From the NCBI RefSeq assembly GCF_003050705.1, contig NZ_QAOG01000003.1, positions 372,001-436,000 on the forward strand: a DNA stretch of 64,000 nt, given 5' to 3'. Origin of the DNA: Sphingomonas aurantiaca. GTDB taxonomy: Bacteria; Pseudomonadota; Alphaproteobacteria; Sphingomonadales; Sphingomonadaceae. Shown in pieces: positions 26,560 to 34,302 of the stretch. The position numbers were made by a program, and so were the translations under genes. How positions within the stretch are numbered: the first letter of the stretch is position 1; each line of letters opens with the position of its first letter. The notes under the pieces are model-generated. The model worked only from the letters and a program-made list of their open reading frames with translations, made no database searches and was not told the origin of the DNA.

Positions 26560-27564
26560 TCAGGCGTCGCTGCCCTCATAGGCTTCGACGACGCGGCCGA
26601 CGATCGGGTGGCGGACGACGTCGCCGACGGTGAAGCGGCACATCGAGATGCTCTCGACCCCCTCCAGCCGGCGGACCGCGTCGGCAAGACCCGAGGCGGC
26701 GACGCCGCCGGGGATGTCGACCTGCTTTGGATCGCCGCAGATCACCATGCGGCTGTTCTGGCCGAAGCGGGTGAGGAACATCTTCATCTGCGCCGGCGTG
26801 GTGTTCTGCGCCTCGTCGAGGATCACGAACGCGTCGGCCAGCGTCCGGCCGCGCATGAAGGCGATCGGCGCGACCTCGATCTCGCCGCTCGCGATGCGGC
26901 GTTCGACCTGCTCGGCCGGGAGGCAGTCGTAGAGCGCATCGTACAAGGGGCGGAGATAGGGATCGACCTTCTCCTTCATGTCGCCGGGGAGGAAGCCCAG
27001 CCGCTCGCCCGCCTCGACCGCGGGGCGCGACAGGATCAGCCGCTGGACGCTGCCGGTGATGAGCTGCTGGACCGCCTGCGCGACCGCGACATAGGTCTTG
27101 CCGGTGCCTGCCGGCCCGAGCGCGAAGATCATGTCGTTGTTGGTCAGTTCGCGCATGTAGTGCGCCTGGGCCGGGGTGCGCGGGACGATCGTCTTCTTGC
27201 GCGTGCGGATCATGATCGGCGGAGCAGCGCCGCCGCCGGCATCGGCGCGGATGATGCCTTCGAGGACGGGTTCGTCGGCCATCGCGATCGACGCGTCGAC
27301 GAGGCCGGTGTCGACATCCTCGCCGCGCTGGATCCGGGCATAGAGATCGTGGAGCACGTCGCGCGCCTTGGCGACCTGTTCCGCGGTGCCCTCCAGACCA
27401 ATCTTATTGCCGCGCGCGGTGATGTACACACCGAGGCGGTTTTCGAGCGCTACCAGATTCTGGTCGTACTGGCCGAAGAGCCGGACGAGGAGTTGAGGCT
27501 TGTCGAACAGCAGTTCGACTCGGGCGCGGTCACCGGACTGGGCGGGAACGGGTTTACGGCTCAT
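26560..27564 (-). CDS. PhoH-like P-loop ATPase
   Basis: A 334-residue PhoH/YbeZ-type protein, thought to act with YbeY in RNA metabolism as an ATP-driven helper. Walker A GPAGTGKT is at residues 150-157 and the Walker B region VILDEAQN near 237. The N-terminal ~90 residues form a KH-like domain. It is separated from ybeY by 123 bases that contain a small hairpin (TCCCGG-n5-CCGGGA, 26529-26545). Confidence 0.95.
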   Translation of the reverse strand: MSRKPVPAQSGDRARVELLFDKPQLLVRLFGQYDQNLVALENRLGVYITARGNKIGLEGTAEQVAKARDVLHDLYARIQRGEDVDTGLVDASIAMADEPVLEGIIRADAGGGAAPPIMIRTRKKTIVPRTPAQAHYMRELTNNDMIFALGPAGTGKTYVAVAQAVQQLITGSVQRLILSRPAVEAGERLGFLPGDMKEKVDPYLRPLYDALYDCLPAEQVERRIASGEIEVAPIAFMRGRTLADAFVILDEAQNTTPAQMKMFLTRFGQNSRMVICGDPKQVDIPGGVAASGLADAVRRLEGVESISMCRFTVGDVVRHPIVGRVVEAYEGSDA

Positions 27565-27861
27565 GCGGTCCTTTCGGGGGCAGACGTGTCGGATCGGTGA
27601 TTGGGTATGGTCGGGCCGGCACGCATCACGCCTGGGATGGCGTTCGACCAGAGATGAGCATGGGAGCCCGCGCGTTCAAGCGGCGCCGGGGCGCCTGGCT
27701 GGCGATGATTCGAGTCGCGTGGGCGAAGCTGCATCGGGGGGGAGTGTGGCAGGGGATTCGGGTGGGGGACAGCGGTAGTTTTCGTGCGGTGTGCGAAGGC
27801 TGGGGGGCGTTGCCTGAAAGCCTCAGCAGGTGGGCCGGCGCGCGATTCCCATGATCGCCAT
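27565..27861. other. Gene-free interval upstream of phoH
   Basis: Together with the repeat that follows, about 420 bases separate miaB from phoH. Open frames exist on both strands here, but none has family features, a ribosome binding site or codon use like neighbouring genes. It probably carries the phoH promoter. I see no RNA gene. Confidence 0.5.
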
Positions 27862-27968
27862 ACCACCCCGGCGGAGGCCGGGGCCCGGTGGGGAAGGTCG
27901 ATGTAACGCGGGATCGTCCGTCGTTATGTCCGTTCCCCAACTGGGCCCCGGCCTTCGCCGGGGTGGTG
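27862..27968. repeat. REP-like inverted-repeat element, family A, copy 4
   Basis: The arms ACCACCCCGGCGGAGGCCGG and inverse flank the core AAGGTCGATGTAAC...CGTCGTTATGTCCGT, in the same orientation as copy 3. It lies 18 bases beyond the miaB stop. Confidence 0.85.
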
Positions 27969-27986
27969 GTAAAAGGTGGGGCGGTT

Positions 27987-29306
27987 TCAGGCGGCCTGCG
28001 CGATGCGTTCGATGCCGGTCAGCGAATTGGGGCCGGCCGCCGCGAGCGTCACCTCCACCAGGTCGCCGATCGCGTGGTCGCCGATCAGGTGGACCGATTG
28101 CAGCCAGGGGGACTTGCCGATCAGCTGGCCGGGGAGCTTGCCGGGGCGTTCGAGCAGGACGGTGCAGGTGCGGCCGACGGTGGCGGCGTTGAACGCGTGC
28201 TGGTCGCGGTTGAGCGCGGCCTGGAGGCGCTGGAGACGCTCGTCCATGACGGACTCGGGGACCTGCTCGACGATCGCGGCGGCGGGGGTGCCGGGACGCG
28301 GGCTGTATTTGAAGCTGTAGGCCTGCGCATAGCCGACCGCGTCGACGAGGCTCAGCGTGTCCTCGAATTCGGCATCGGTCTCGCCGGGGAAGCCGACGAT
28401 GAAGTCGCCCGACAGCGCGATGTCGGGGCGGACCGCGCGGACGCGGTCGAGCAGGCGGAGATAGGAGTCGCGGGTGTGCGACCGGTTCATCGCCTTCAGC
28501 ACGCGGTCGCTGCCCGCCTGGACGGGGAGGTGGAGGAACGGCATCAGGCTCTCGACGTCGCGGTGTGCGTCGATCAGCCCCTGCGTCATGTCGTTGGGAT
28601 GGCTGGTCGTGTAGCGGATCCGCGCAAGACCGGGGATGCGATCGAGGTCGCGGATCAGGTCATGCAGGCCGCGCGTGTCCTCGGACCAGGCGTTGACGTT
28701 CTGGCCGAGCAGCGTGATCTCGCGCGCGCCGGCGTCGACCAGCGCCTTGGCCTCGTCGACGATCCCCGCGAACGGCCGGCTGATCTCGGCGCCGCGGGTG
28801 TAGGGGACGACGCAATAGGTGCAGAACTTGTCGCAGCCTTCCTGCACGGTCAGGAACGCCGACGGCGCGACCTTGCGGCGGGTCGGGAGCGCGCCGAACT
28901 TCGACAGCAGCGGCATGTCGGTGTCGAGCGACGGCGTGCCTGCGGCCGCCTTGGCGACGAGGTCGGGGAGGTTGTGATAGGCCTGCGGGCCGACGACGAC
29001 GTCGACCTTGGCGCGGGTGAAGATCTCCTGCCCCTCGGCCTGCGCGACGCAGCCGGCGACCGCGATCATTGGCGTCTTGCCGTTCTTGCGCAGCTGCTCC
29101 TTGCGCAGCCGGCCGATGTCCGAATAGACTTTTTCGGTGGCGCGTTCGCGGATGTGGCAGGTGTTGAGCACGACGACGTCGGCGTCGACCGCATCGGCCT
29201 GGGTGAGGCCCTGCGCGGCCATCAGTTCGGCCATGCGCTCGCCGTCATAGACGTTCATCTGGCAGCCGAACGACTTGACGTGGTAGGTCTTGGGTTTCGA
29301 GGTCAT
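27987..29306 (-). CDS. miaB: tRNA-2-methylthio-N6-dimethylallyladenosine synthase
   Basis: A 439-residue radical SAM methylthiotransferase modifying A37 of tRNAs that read UNN codons. The N-terminal auxiliary [4Fe-4S] cysteines are Cys15, Cys50 and Cys86; the radical SAM motif is Cys158-Cys162-Cys165 (GCDKFCTYC). A TRAM domain ends the protein. It is the first gene after plsC in the minus-strand series and has REP-like elements on both sides. Confidence 0.97.
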   Translation of the reverse strand: MTSKPKTYHVKSFGCQMNVYDGERMAELMAAQGLTQADAVDADVVVLNTCHIRERATEKVYSDIGRLRKEQLRKNGKTPMIAVAGCVAQAEGQEIFTRAKVDVVVGPQAYHNLPDLVAKAAAGTPSLDTDMPLLSKFGALPTRRKVAPSAFLTVQEGCDKFCTYCVVPYTRGAEISRPFAGIVDEAKALVDAGAREITLLGQNVNAWSEDTRGLHDLIRDLDRIPGLARIRYTTSHPNDMTQGLIDAHRDVESLMPFLHLPVQAGSDRVLKAMNRSHTRDSYLRLLDRVRAVRPDIALSGDFIVGFPGETDAEFEDTLSLVDAVGYAQAYSFKYSPRPGTPAAAIVEQVPESVMDERLQRLQAALNRDQHAFNAATVGRTCTVLLERPGKLPGQLIGKSPWLQSVHLIGDHAIGDLVEVTLAAAGPNSLTGIERIAQAA

Positions 29307-29395
29307 GCGCGCGCCCTATCAAATTTGCGGCGGCGGGGGGAGGGGGCGTCTTCGGGCCCCGGTATTCAAGCGTACCTCCAAGGCATCAGAAGCGC

Positions 29396-29500
29396 CTCCC
29401 CGGCGGAGGCCGGGGTCCAGTTGAGGGACGTCGCTAACCGCGGGCGGCGCTTCGTTACTGCGACCTCTCCAACTGGGCCCCGGCCCTCGCCGGGGTGGTG
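29396..29500. repeat. REP-like inverted-repeat element, family A, copy 5
   Basis: The arms CTCCCCGGCGGAGGCCGGGG and an inverse with CCCTCGCCGGGG enclose a core containing CTAACCGC...TTCGTTAC. It lies between the miaB start and the plsC stop and is followed by a family B element. Confidence 0.8.
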
Positions 29501-29530
29501 GTGGCGGTTTTGAGCGCAACTCGCTCCCCC

Positions 29531-29588
29531 TTGTTCTCCCGCGAAGGCGGGAGCCCAGACTGGATCCCCGCCTTCGCGGGGAAACATG
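29531..29588. repeat. Short palindromic repeat, family B, copy 2
   Basis: CTCCCGCGAAGGCGGGAG, a short spacer (cccagactggat) and CCCCGCCTTCGCGGGG, then AAACATGG. It differs from copy 1 at 5678 by only a few bases, including the flanks (cgcaac...cttgttct before, aaacatgg after). Confidence 0.8.
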
Positions 29589-29591
29589 GCG

Positions 29592-30278
29592 TCAGAGCGC
29601 TTCGATGCGGCGGCGGGCTTCGGCGGCGATGGCTTTCCGGTCGCCATAGTCCGCGGGATTAAAATCTTCTGCGAAGTGCAGCGTCGCCACGAAGCTGCCC
29701 CGGCGTTTCAGCACGCGGGCGGCGTGGTGTTGGCCGGGCTCGTCGCCGACCCAGGCGAGTTCGTGCGTCGCCGCGCCATAGTCGATCCGGACCGGCTGGA
29801 TCCTGACTCCGGGCGGCGGCGGATCGAGCGCTGCCAGCAACGCGGCCTTGAAAGGGAGGAGCGTGGTGCCGTCGCCGGTCGTGCCCTCGGGAAACAGCGT
29901 GACGGGCCAATCCGCCGCCAGTGCGCCTCGGATTTCGGCGATCTGTGCGGTCACGGCCATGCGGTCGGCCCGGCTGACGAAAATGGTGTGGTTGAGCGTG
30001 CAGAGCCAGCCGACCAGCGGTACGCCGCGCAGTTCGGATTTCGCCACGAACGCACTGCCGGTCGCGCCGGACAGGAGCAGGATGTCGATCCAGCTCAGGT
30101 GGTTCGAGACGAAGACGACGTCGTGGCGGAGCGGGGTTCCGGCGACGCGGGCCCTGGCGCCGACGATTCGCGCGACCAGCCCCAGAAACCGCGGCGGCCA
30201 AGGCGACTTGCGACCGAGCACCCGCCAGGCGCCATGCAACGGCAGCGCGACGAGCAACGCCAGCAGGAGCGCCGCCAA
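29592..30278 (-). CDS. 1-acyl-sn-glycerol-3-phosphate acyltransferase (PlsC family)
   Basis: A 228-residue membrane acyltransferase that makes phosphatidic acid or acylates a related lysolipid. The hydrophobic N-terminus (AALLLALLVALPL) is followed by the catalytic block NHLSWID near residue 60, the FVAKSEL segment and FPEGTT near 130. The only available start is a TTG at 30278: an in-frame TGA lies at 30324-30326 and no ATG or GTG occurs between. The start is thus uncertain, but the gene lies in the normal fur-plsC-miaB order. Confidence 0.88.
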   Translation of the reverse strand: MAALLLALLVALPLHGAWRVLGRKSPWPPRFLGLVARIVGARARVAGTPLRHDVVFVSNHLSWIDILLLSGATGSAFVAKSELRGVPLVGWLCTLNHTIFVSRADRMAVTAQIAEIRGALAADWPVTLFPEGTTGDGTTLLPFKAALLAALDPPPPGVRIQPVRIDYGAATHELAWVGDEPGQHHAARVLKRRGSFVATLHFAEDFNPADYGDRKAIAAEARRRIEAL

Positions 30279-30309
30279 CCGCGTGCCAAGGCGGAGCCGG
30301 CCGATCGCG

Positions 30310-30732
30310 TCAGTCCTTGCGGGTCAGCGCGACGCCGTAGAGCTCCATGCGATGGTCGACGAGCCGGAAGCCGAGCTTCTCCGCGATCGCCTTTTGCAGC
30401 TGTTCGAGTTCGGGATCGACGAATTCGATCACCTTGCCACTCTCGACGTCGATCAGATGGTCGTGATGCGCCTCGGGCGCAGGCTCGTAGCGCGCGCGGC
30501 CATCACCAAAATCGTGACGGTCGAGGATGCCGGCTTCCTCGAACAGGCGAACGGTGCGGTACACGGTCGCGATCGAGATGCCGGGATCGATCTGCGACGC
30601 GCGCTCATAGACCTTCTCGACATCGGGGTGGTCGTCCGCCTCGGACAACACGCGGGCGATGACTCGGCGCTGCTCGGTAATGCGCAGGCCCTTCTCGTTG
30701 CAGAGGGCTTCCAGATCGATCTTGCGCGGCAT
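30310..30732 (-). CDS. fur: Fur family metal-responsive regulator
   Basis: A 140-residue repressor of the Fur family. The winged-helix domain covers about residues 1-85 (ISIATVYRTVRLFEEAGIL is the recognition region). The metal-sensing HHDH motif is near 89-92, with the dimer domain after it. The two CxxC structural zinc motifs of E. coli Fur are absent; only one Cys is present (ALCNEK), as commonly seen in alphaproteobacterial Fur/Mur. It may therefore respond to iron or manganese. It lies downstream of tsaB-rimI. Confidence 0.93.
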   Translation of the reverse strand: MPRKIDLEALCNEKGLRITEQRRVIARVLSEADDHPDVEKVYERASQIDPGISIATVYRTVRLFEEAGILDRHDFGDGRARYEPAPEAHHDHLIDVESGKVIEFVDPELEQLQKAIAEKLGFRLVDHRMELYGVALTRKD

Positions 30733-30806
30733 GTGTCTTTCCCTTGTTAGGGGCCATGTAGGGCGTTCGCGCTGTTGCGAAAAGGGATAGTGACTCGCAA
30801 TAAGGT

Positions 30807-31295
30807 TTAGCTGTTGATATCTCTCGAATATGTATGTGCGTCATGCGCGACGCCGGTCTTGCCGCGGTAATAAGCGCGGCGTTCGCCGACCTTGGTGAAG
30901 CCGTGTGCCCGGTACAGCCCGACCGCGTCGTTGCCGGCGCGCACCTCGAGGTGAAGCTTGGCGATGGCGCACGCCGAGCATTCGGCGATCGCGGCACGGA
31001 TCAGCGCGGTGCCGACGCCGCGCCGACGCTGCGCGGGCGCGACCGCGATCAGCAGCAATTCGGCCTCGTCGGCGACCGCACGGGTCATCGTGAAACCCGC
31101 GGGGACATCGTCGACAATGGCGAGCGTCAGCTGCACGCCGGTCAGCGCGAGCACGCCGAGACACTGGCTGCGCGTCCATGCCTCGCCATAGCGCGGGTCG
31201 AACGCCTCGGTCATCAGCGCGTCGACGATCGCGAGATCGCGCGCGTCGCCGGTGCGCAGCGCGACTGCGCGGGTCGCGACCTGACGCGTGGCCAT
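30807..31295 (-). CDS. rimI: Ribosomal protein S18-alanine N-acetyltransferase (RimI-like)
   Basis: A 162-residue GNAT acetyltransferase. The acetyl-CoA loop is APAQRRRGVGTAL near residue 88, followed by LHLEVRAGNDAVGLYRAHGFTKVGERRAYY, the RimI-type motif B. The start ATG overlaps the tsaB TAA by one base (TAATG), a translationally coupled arrangement; tsaB-rimI is a conserved pair. It acetylates the N-terminus of ribosomal protein S18 in E. coli. Confidence 0.92.
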   Translation of the reverse strand: MATRQVATRAVALRTGDARDLAIVDALMTEAFDPRYGEAWTRSQCLGVLALTGVQLTLAIVDDVPAGFTMTRAVADEAELLLIAVAPAQRRRGVGTALIRAAIAECSACAIAKLHLEVRAGNDAVGLYRAHGFTKVGERRAYYRGKTGVAHDAHTYSRDINS

Positions 31296-31912
31296 TATTT
31301 CGGCACCGACGGCTTGGCGTCGGGCGCGCGGCCATAGATCGGGCTGGGGGGCAGCGCGGTCAGCGAATCCGGGAGCAGGATCGCGGCGGCCGCATCGGGC
31401 AGCGCCTCGGTGAGATCGAGTGCGGGATCGAGTGCGGCGAGCCAGCGGATGCCGTTGCCGACCGCGCGACGTCCGGCCAGCGCGGCAAGCGCGGCGTCCG
31501 GCCTCAACGACACCATGTCGGTGCGCGGCGACAGATCGGCGGAGAAGGCCTGCATGAAGACCTCGCCATGCCCGCCTTCCATGACGACCGCAATATCGTG
31601 GGTTGGTCGCTCCGAAAAAGCCGCGGCGGCGATCAGCGGGAGCGAGGAGAAGCCCGCAATCTCCGCGCCCCATCCGAGCGCGAGCCCGCGCGCGGCGGCG
31701 ATCCCGACGCGGACGCCGGTGAAGCTGCCGGGGCCGCAGTCGACGAGGATACGGTCGGCGCGGCCGCCATCGGGGAGGTCGGCGATCATCGGGATCAGGC
31801 GTTCGGCATGGCCGCGGCCGACGACGTCATGCGTGCGGGCGATGACCGCACCCGCTTCGATGAGCGCGACCGAGCAGGCGGTGGTGGATGTTTCGATGAC
31901 TAAGGTGCGCAC
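31295..31912 (-). CDS. tsaB: tRNA threonylcarbamoyladenosine biosynthesis protein TsaB
   Basis: A 205-residue ASKHA-fold partner of TsaD in t6A37 tRNA modification. The N-terminus MRTLVIETSTTACSVAL and the segment VDCGPGSFTGVRVGIAAARGLALG near residue 65 are diagnostic. tsaD and tsaE are elsewhere. It is coupled to rimI. Confidence 0.95.
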   Translation of the reverse strand: MRTLVIETSTTACSVALIEAGAVIARTHDVVGRGHAERLIPMIADLPDGGRADRILVDCGPGSFTGVRVGIAAARGLALGWGAEIAGFSSLPLIAAAAFSERPTHDIAVVMEGGHGEVFMQAFSADLSPRTDMVSLRPDAALAALAGRRAVGNGIRWLAALDPALDLTEALPDAAAAILLPDSLTALPPSPIYGRAPDAKPSVPK

Positions 31913-31920
31913 GTCTTATT

Positions 31921-32020
31921 CCCTCTCCCCCCCGGGGAGAGGGCTAGGATGAAGGGCGCCGCGAGCGCTGTCCTTCCCAACTGCCCCTCACCCCGACCCT
32001 CTCCCCGCGGGGGAGAGGCA
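31921..32020. repeat. CCCTCTCC-type inverted repeat, copy 1 (family D)
   Basis: Arms CCCTCTCCCCCCCGGGGAGAGGG and CCCTCTCCCCGCGGGGGAGAGG, each palindromic, enclose a short core with CCCAACTGCCCCTCACCC. A second copy is at 37233. It lies between tsaB and the RutE-like gene and may act as a transcript-stabilising or terminating structure. Confidence 0.8.
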
Positions 32021-32032
32021 GTAGGTCCCGCT

Positions 32033-32620
32033 TCAGGCTATCGTATTGAACTTCGCGAAGTCGGGGCGGGGCGAGCGGCCGTAGATCGTCGCGGGATCGC
32101 CGTGGCCGAGCGTCGAGATGAAATTCGTCCGTACCGCCGGCGTCTCGTGGAAGAACGCGGCGTCGACCTTGCCCGCGTCGAAGCCCGACATCGGCCCGGT
32201 ATCGAGCCCCAGCATCCGCGCCGCGATGATGAAATAGGCGCCCTGCAACGTCGAGTTGCGGAATGCGGACGCCTCGCGCAGTTCGGCATTGCCGTCGAAC
32301 CAGGATTTCGCATCGGCGTGCGGGAACAGCTCTGGCAGATGCTCGTGGAAATTGGTGTCCATGCCGATGATCACCGACACGGGCGCCTTGAGGATCTTTG
32401 GCTGGTTCTGTGCGCTGCACGCGTCGGCCAGCTTCTGCTTGGCCGCGTCGCTGACCACCCAGATCAGCCGCGCCGGAAGCTGGTTGGCCGATGTCGGACC
32501 CCATTTCATCAGGTCCCAGATCGCGTGCAGCTCGGACTCGGCGACGGGCTCGTCGGTATAGCCGTTATAACTGCGCGCTTCGCGGAAGACGTGGTCGAGG
32601 ACGCTATCGTCGAGGATCAT
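32033..32620 (-). CDS. Nitroreductase-family protein, malonic semialdehyde reductase (RutE/YdfG-type) like
   Basis: A 195-residue FMN-dependent nitroreductase-fold enzyme. The sequence SYNGYTDEPVAESELHAIWDLMKWGPTSANQLPAR near the N-terminus and the C-terminal GHGDPATIYGRSPRPDF match the RutE/HadB subgroup, assigned to reduction of malonic semialdehyde or quinone/nitro substrates. The rest of the rut pathway is absent, so the role may differ. The start overlaps the nfu stop (TGATG), suggesting coupled translation. Confidence 0.88.
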   Translation of the reverse strand: MILDDSVLDHVFREARSYNGYTDEPVAESELHAIWDLMKWGPTSANQLPARLIWVVSDAAKQKLADACSAQNQPKILKAPVSVIIGMDTNFHEHLPELFPHADAKSWFDGNAELREASAFRNSTLQGAYFIIAARMLGLDTGPMSGFDAGKVDAAFFHETPAVRTNFISTLGHGDPATIYGRSPRPDFAKFNTIA

Positions 32621-33201
32621 CAGACGGCTCGCACTTCGGTGACTTCGGGGACGTAATATTTGAGGAGCTGCTCGATGCCGTTCTTGAGCGTGGCGCTCGA
32701 CGAGGGGCAGCCGGCGCAGGCGCCCTGCAACTGGAGGAACACCTTGCCCTTGTCGAAGCCGCGATAGACGATGTCGCCGCCGTCGTTGGCAACCGCAGGG
32801 CGGACGCGCGTGTCGATCAGTTCGCGGATCTGCGCGACGATGTCGGCATCGGCGGGATCGTCCGACAGCGCGGGCTCGTCCGAGGGGACCGAGAAGCCGG
32901 CGCGCGCCGGCTTGAAGAGCGGCATCGCGGCGGAGAAGTGATCGAGCAGGATCGCGAGCACGTCGGGCTTCAGGTCCGACCAGGCGACGCCCGGCCCGGC
33001 GGTCACCGAGACGAAATCGCGGCCGAAGAACACGCCGGTGACGTCGCCGAGATTGAAGATCGCCTCGGCCAGCGGACTGGTCTCGGCCTCCTCGGGCGTG
33101 GCGAAGTCGCGCGTGCCGGCGTCCATGACGGTACGGCCCGGCAGGAACTTCAACGTCGAGGGGTTCGGGGTGGATTCCGTTTCGATCAGCATGGGGTGCA
33201 T
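32620..33201 (-). CDS. NifU-like Fe-S scaffold/carrier (Nfu1 type)
   Basis: A 193-residue protein with the N-terminal Nfu domain (TESTPNPSTLKFLPGR, FFGRDFVSVT) and a C-terminal NifU domain holding the cluster-binding CAGC motif (Cys162, Cys165). It delivers [4Fe-4S] clusters to target enzymes, like mitochondrial NFU1. Its stop overlaps the next gene by one base. In many alphaproteobacteria this gene lies close to tsaB and fur, as here. Confidence 0.95.
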   Translation of the reverse strand: MHPMLIETESTPNPSTLKFLPGRTVMDAGTRDFATPEEAETSPLAEAIFNLGDVTGVFFGRDFVSVTAGPGVAWSDLKPDVLAILLDHFSAAMPLFKPARAGFSVPSDEPALSDDPADADIVAQIRELIDTRVRPAVANDGGDIVYRGFDKGKVFLQLQGACAGCPSSSATLKNGIEQLLKYYVPEVTEVRAV

Positions 33202-33292
33202 GTGGCCCGGCGGACGCGGGGGATCAAGCGCCGAACGGGAAACGGTTTCTTTCGGGCGGTGCGGGGAGGGGCGCCCAGCCTGGTCTTTAACG

Positions 33293-34156
33293 TCAGACGT
33301 CGAGTTGTTTCACCGCGGCGTTCCAGCTGCCGATGTTGCGCACCGCGTCCTGGACGAACGCCGAACGGCGGACGATCCCGAGGAACAGGTCGGCGATCCA
33401 CTTGCCCGGGTTGCGCAACGGGCGTTCGAACTGGATCAACAACACCACGCGCGTCCCGCTCGTGTCGTTCCACACCTCGTGCTGGTAGGTGTCGTCGAAC
33501 ACCAAGGTCTCGCCCTCCGCCCAGCGGACCGTGCGATCGTGGACGCGCATCCGGACGTCACCGTCGCGCGGTACGATCAGGCCGAGATGGCAGGTGATCA
33601 GCCCCTTGGTCACGCCGCGATGCTCGGGGATATGCGTGCCGGGCGCGAGGATCGAGAAGAAGGCGCTGTTGAGCCCGGGAATGCGCGCGACCGCGGCGGC
33701 GGTATGGGGGCAGCGCGCGAGGCTTTCCTCGATCGGGTAGCCATAGCCGTAGAGGAAGAACGACCGCCATTTGTCGATCTCGGCGATCGAGCGGTGATCG
33801 GGCGAGATCGTCGCGAGGCTGGGCGATGCCTCGCCTTGCAGCGCGACCTGCACTGCCTCGTCGCGGATCGCGGTCCAGCTTTCGCGCAGGCCTGCGGTCC
33901 AGGCGAAGTCGCGGACGTCGAGCACCGGGTCGTTCGACACCAGCGAGGACGTGGCGATCATCCTGTCGAACACGCCGCGAAGATGCTTGCCGACGCGGAT
34001 GATCAGCGGCCGGTTGGACTCAGCGACCATCGGTGCGCCGGGTTTGGGCGCACCGGAGATGATGGTGAGATCAGGCTTGCGGGCGCTGCGCCGAGCGGTG
34101 GGCTCGCCCAAATCCCGCCACAATGACGACTGCTTCAGTTCGGCTTCGACCGTCAT
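33293..34156 (-). CDS. Aspartyl/asparaginyl beta-hydroxylase family dioxygenase
   Basis: A 287-residue Fe(II)/2-oxoglutarate dioxygenase of the Asp/Asn beta-hydroxylase family, which includes lipid A hydroxylase LpxO. The region AFFSILAPGTHIPEHRGVTKGLITCHLGLIVP carries the expected first metal His and the 2-oxoglutarate Arg context, and the second His is in FDDTYQHEVWN. It has no transmembrane helix, unlike typical LpxO, so a protein substrate is possible. It diverges from the M16 peptidase gene. Confidence 0.88.
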   Translation of the reverse strand: MTVEAELKQSSLWRDLGEPTARRSARKPDLTIISGAPKPGAPMVAESNRPLIIRVGKHLRGVFDRMIATSSLVSNDPVLDVRDFAWTAGLRESWTAIRDEAVQVALQGEASPSLATISPDHRSIAEIDKWRSFFLYGYGYPIEESLARCPHTAAAVARIPGLNSAFFSILAPGTHIPEHRGVTKGLITCHLGLIVPRDGDVRMRVHDRTVRWAEGETLVFDDTYQHEVWNDTSGTRVVLLIQFERPLRNPGKWIADLFLGIVRRSAFVQDAVRNIGSWNAAVKQLDV

Positions 34157-34302
34157 CTCTACCCTGCATCCAGGCGCACTGCGGCGCCGATCCCCTTGTT
34201 CCGGAACGACATACCGCCGGTGTTGGACGAAATGATGGCAGTTGCGACGGCCAGCGGGGCGCGACGCTGGCGATGCGTGCGCGGGGGCGCTACAGATGCG
34301 CG

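Noticed and set aside
27597..27854. A possible 85-residue gene upstream of phoH
   Set aside because: No ribosome binding site, no family resemblance, and the opposite strand is equally open.
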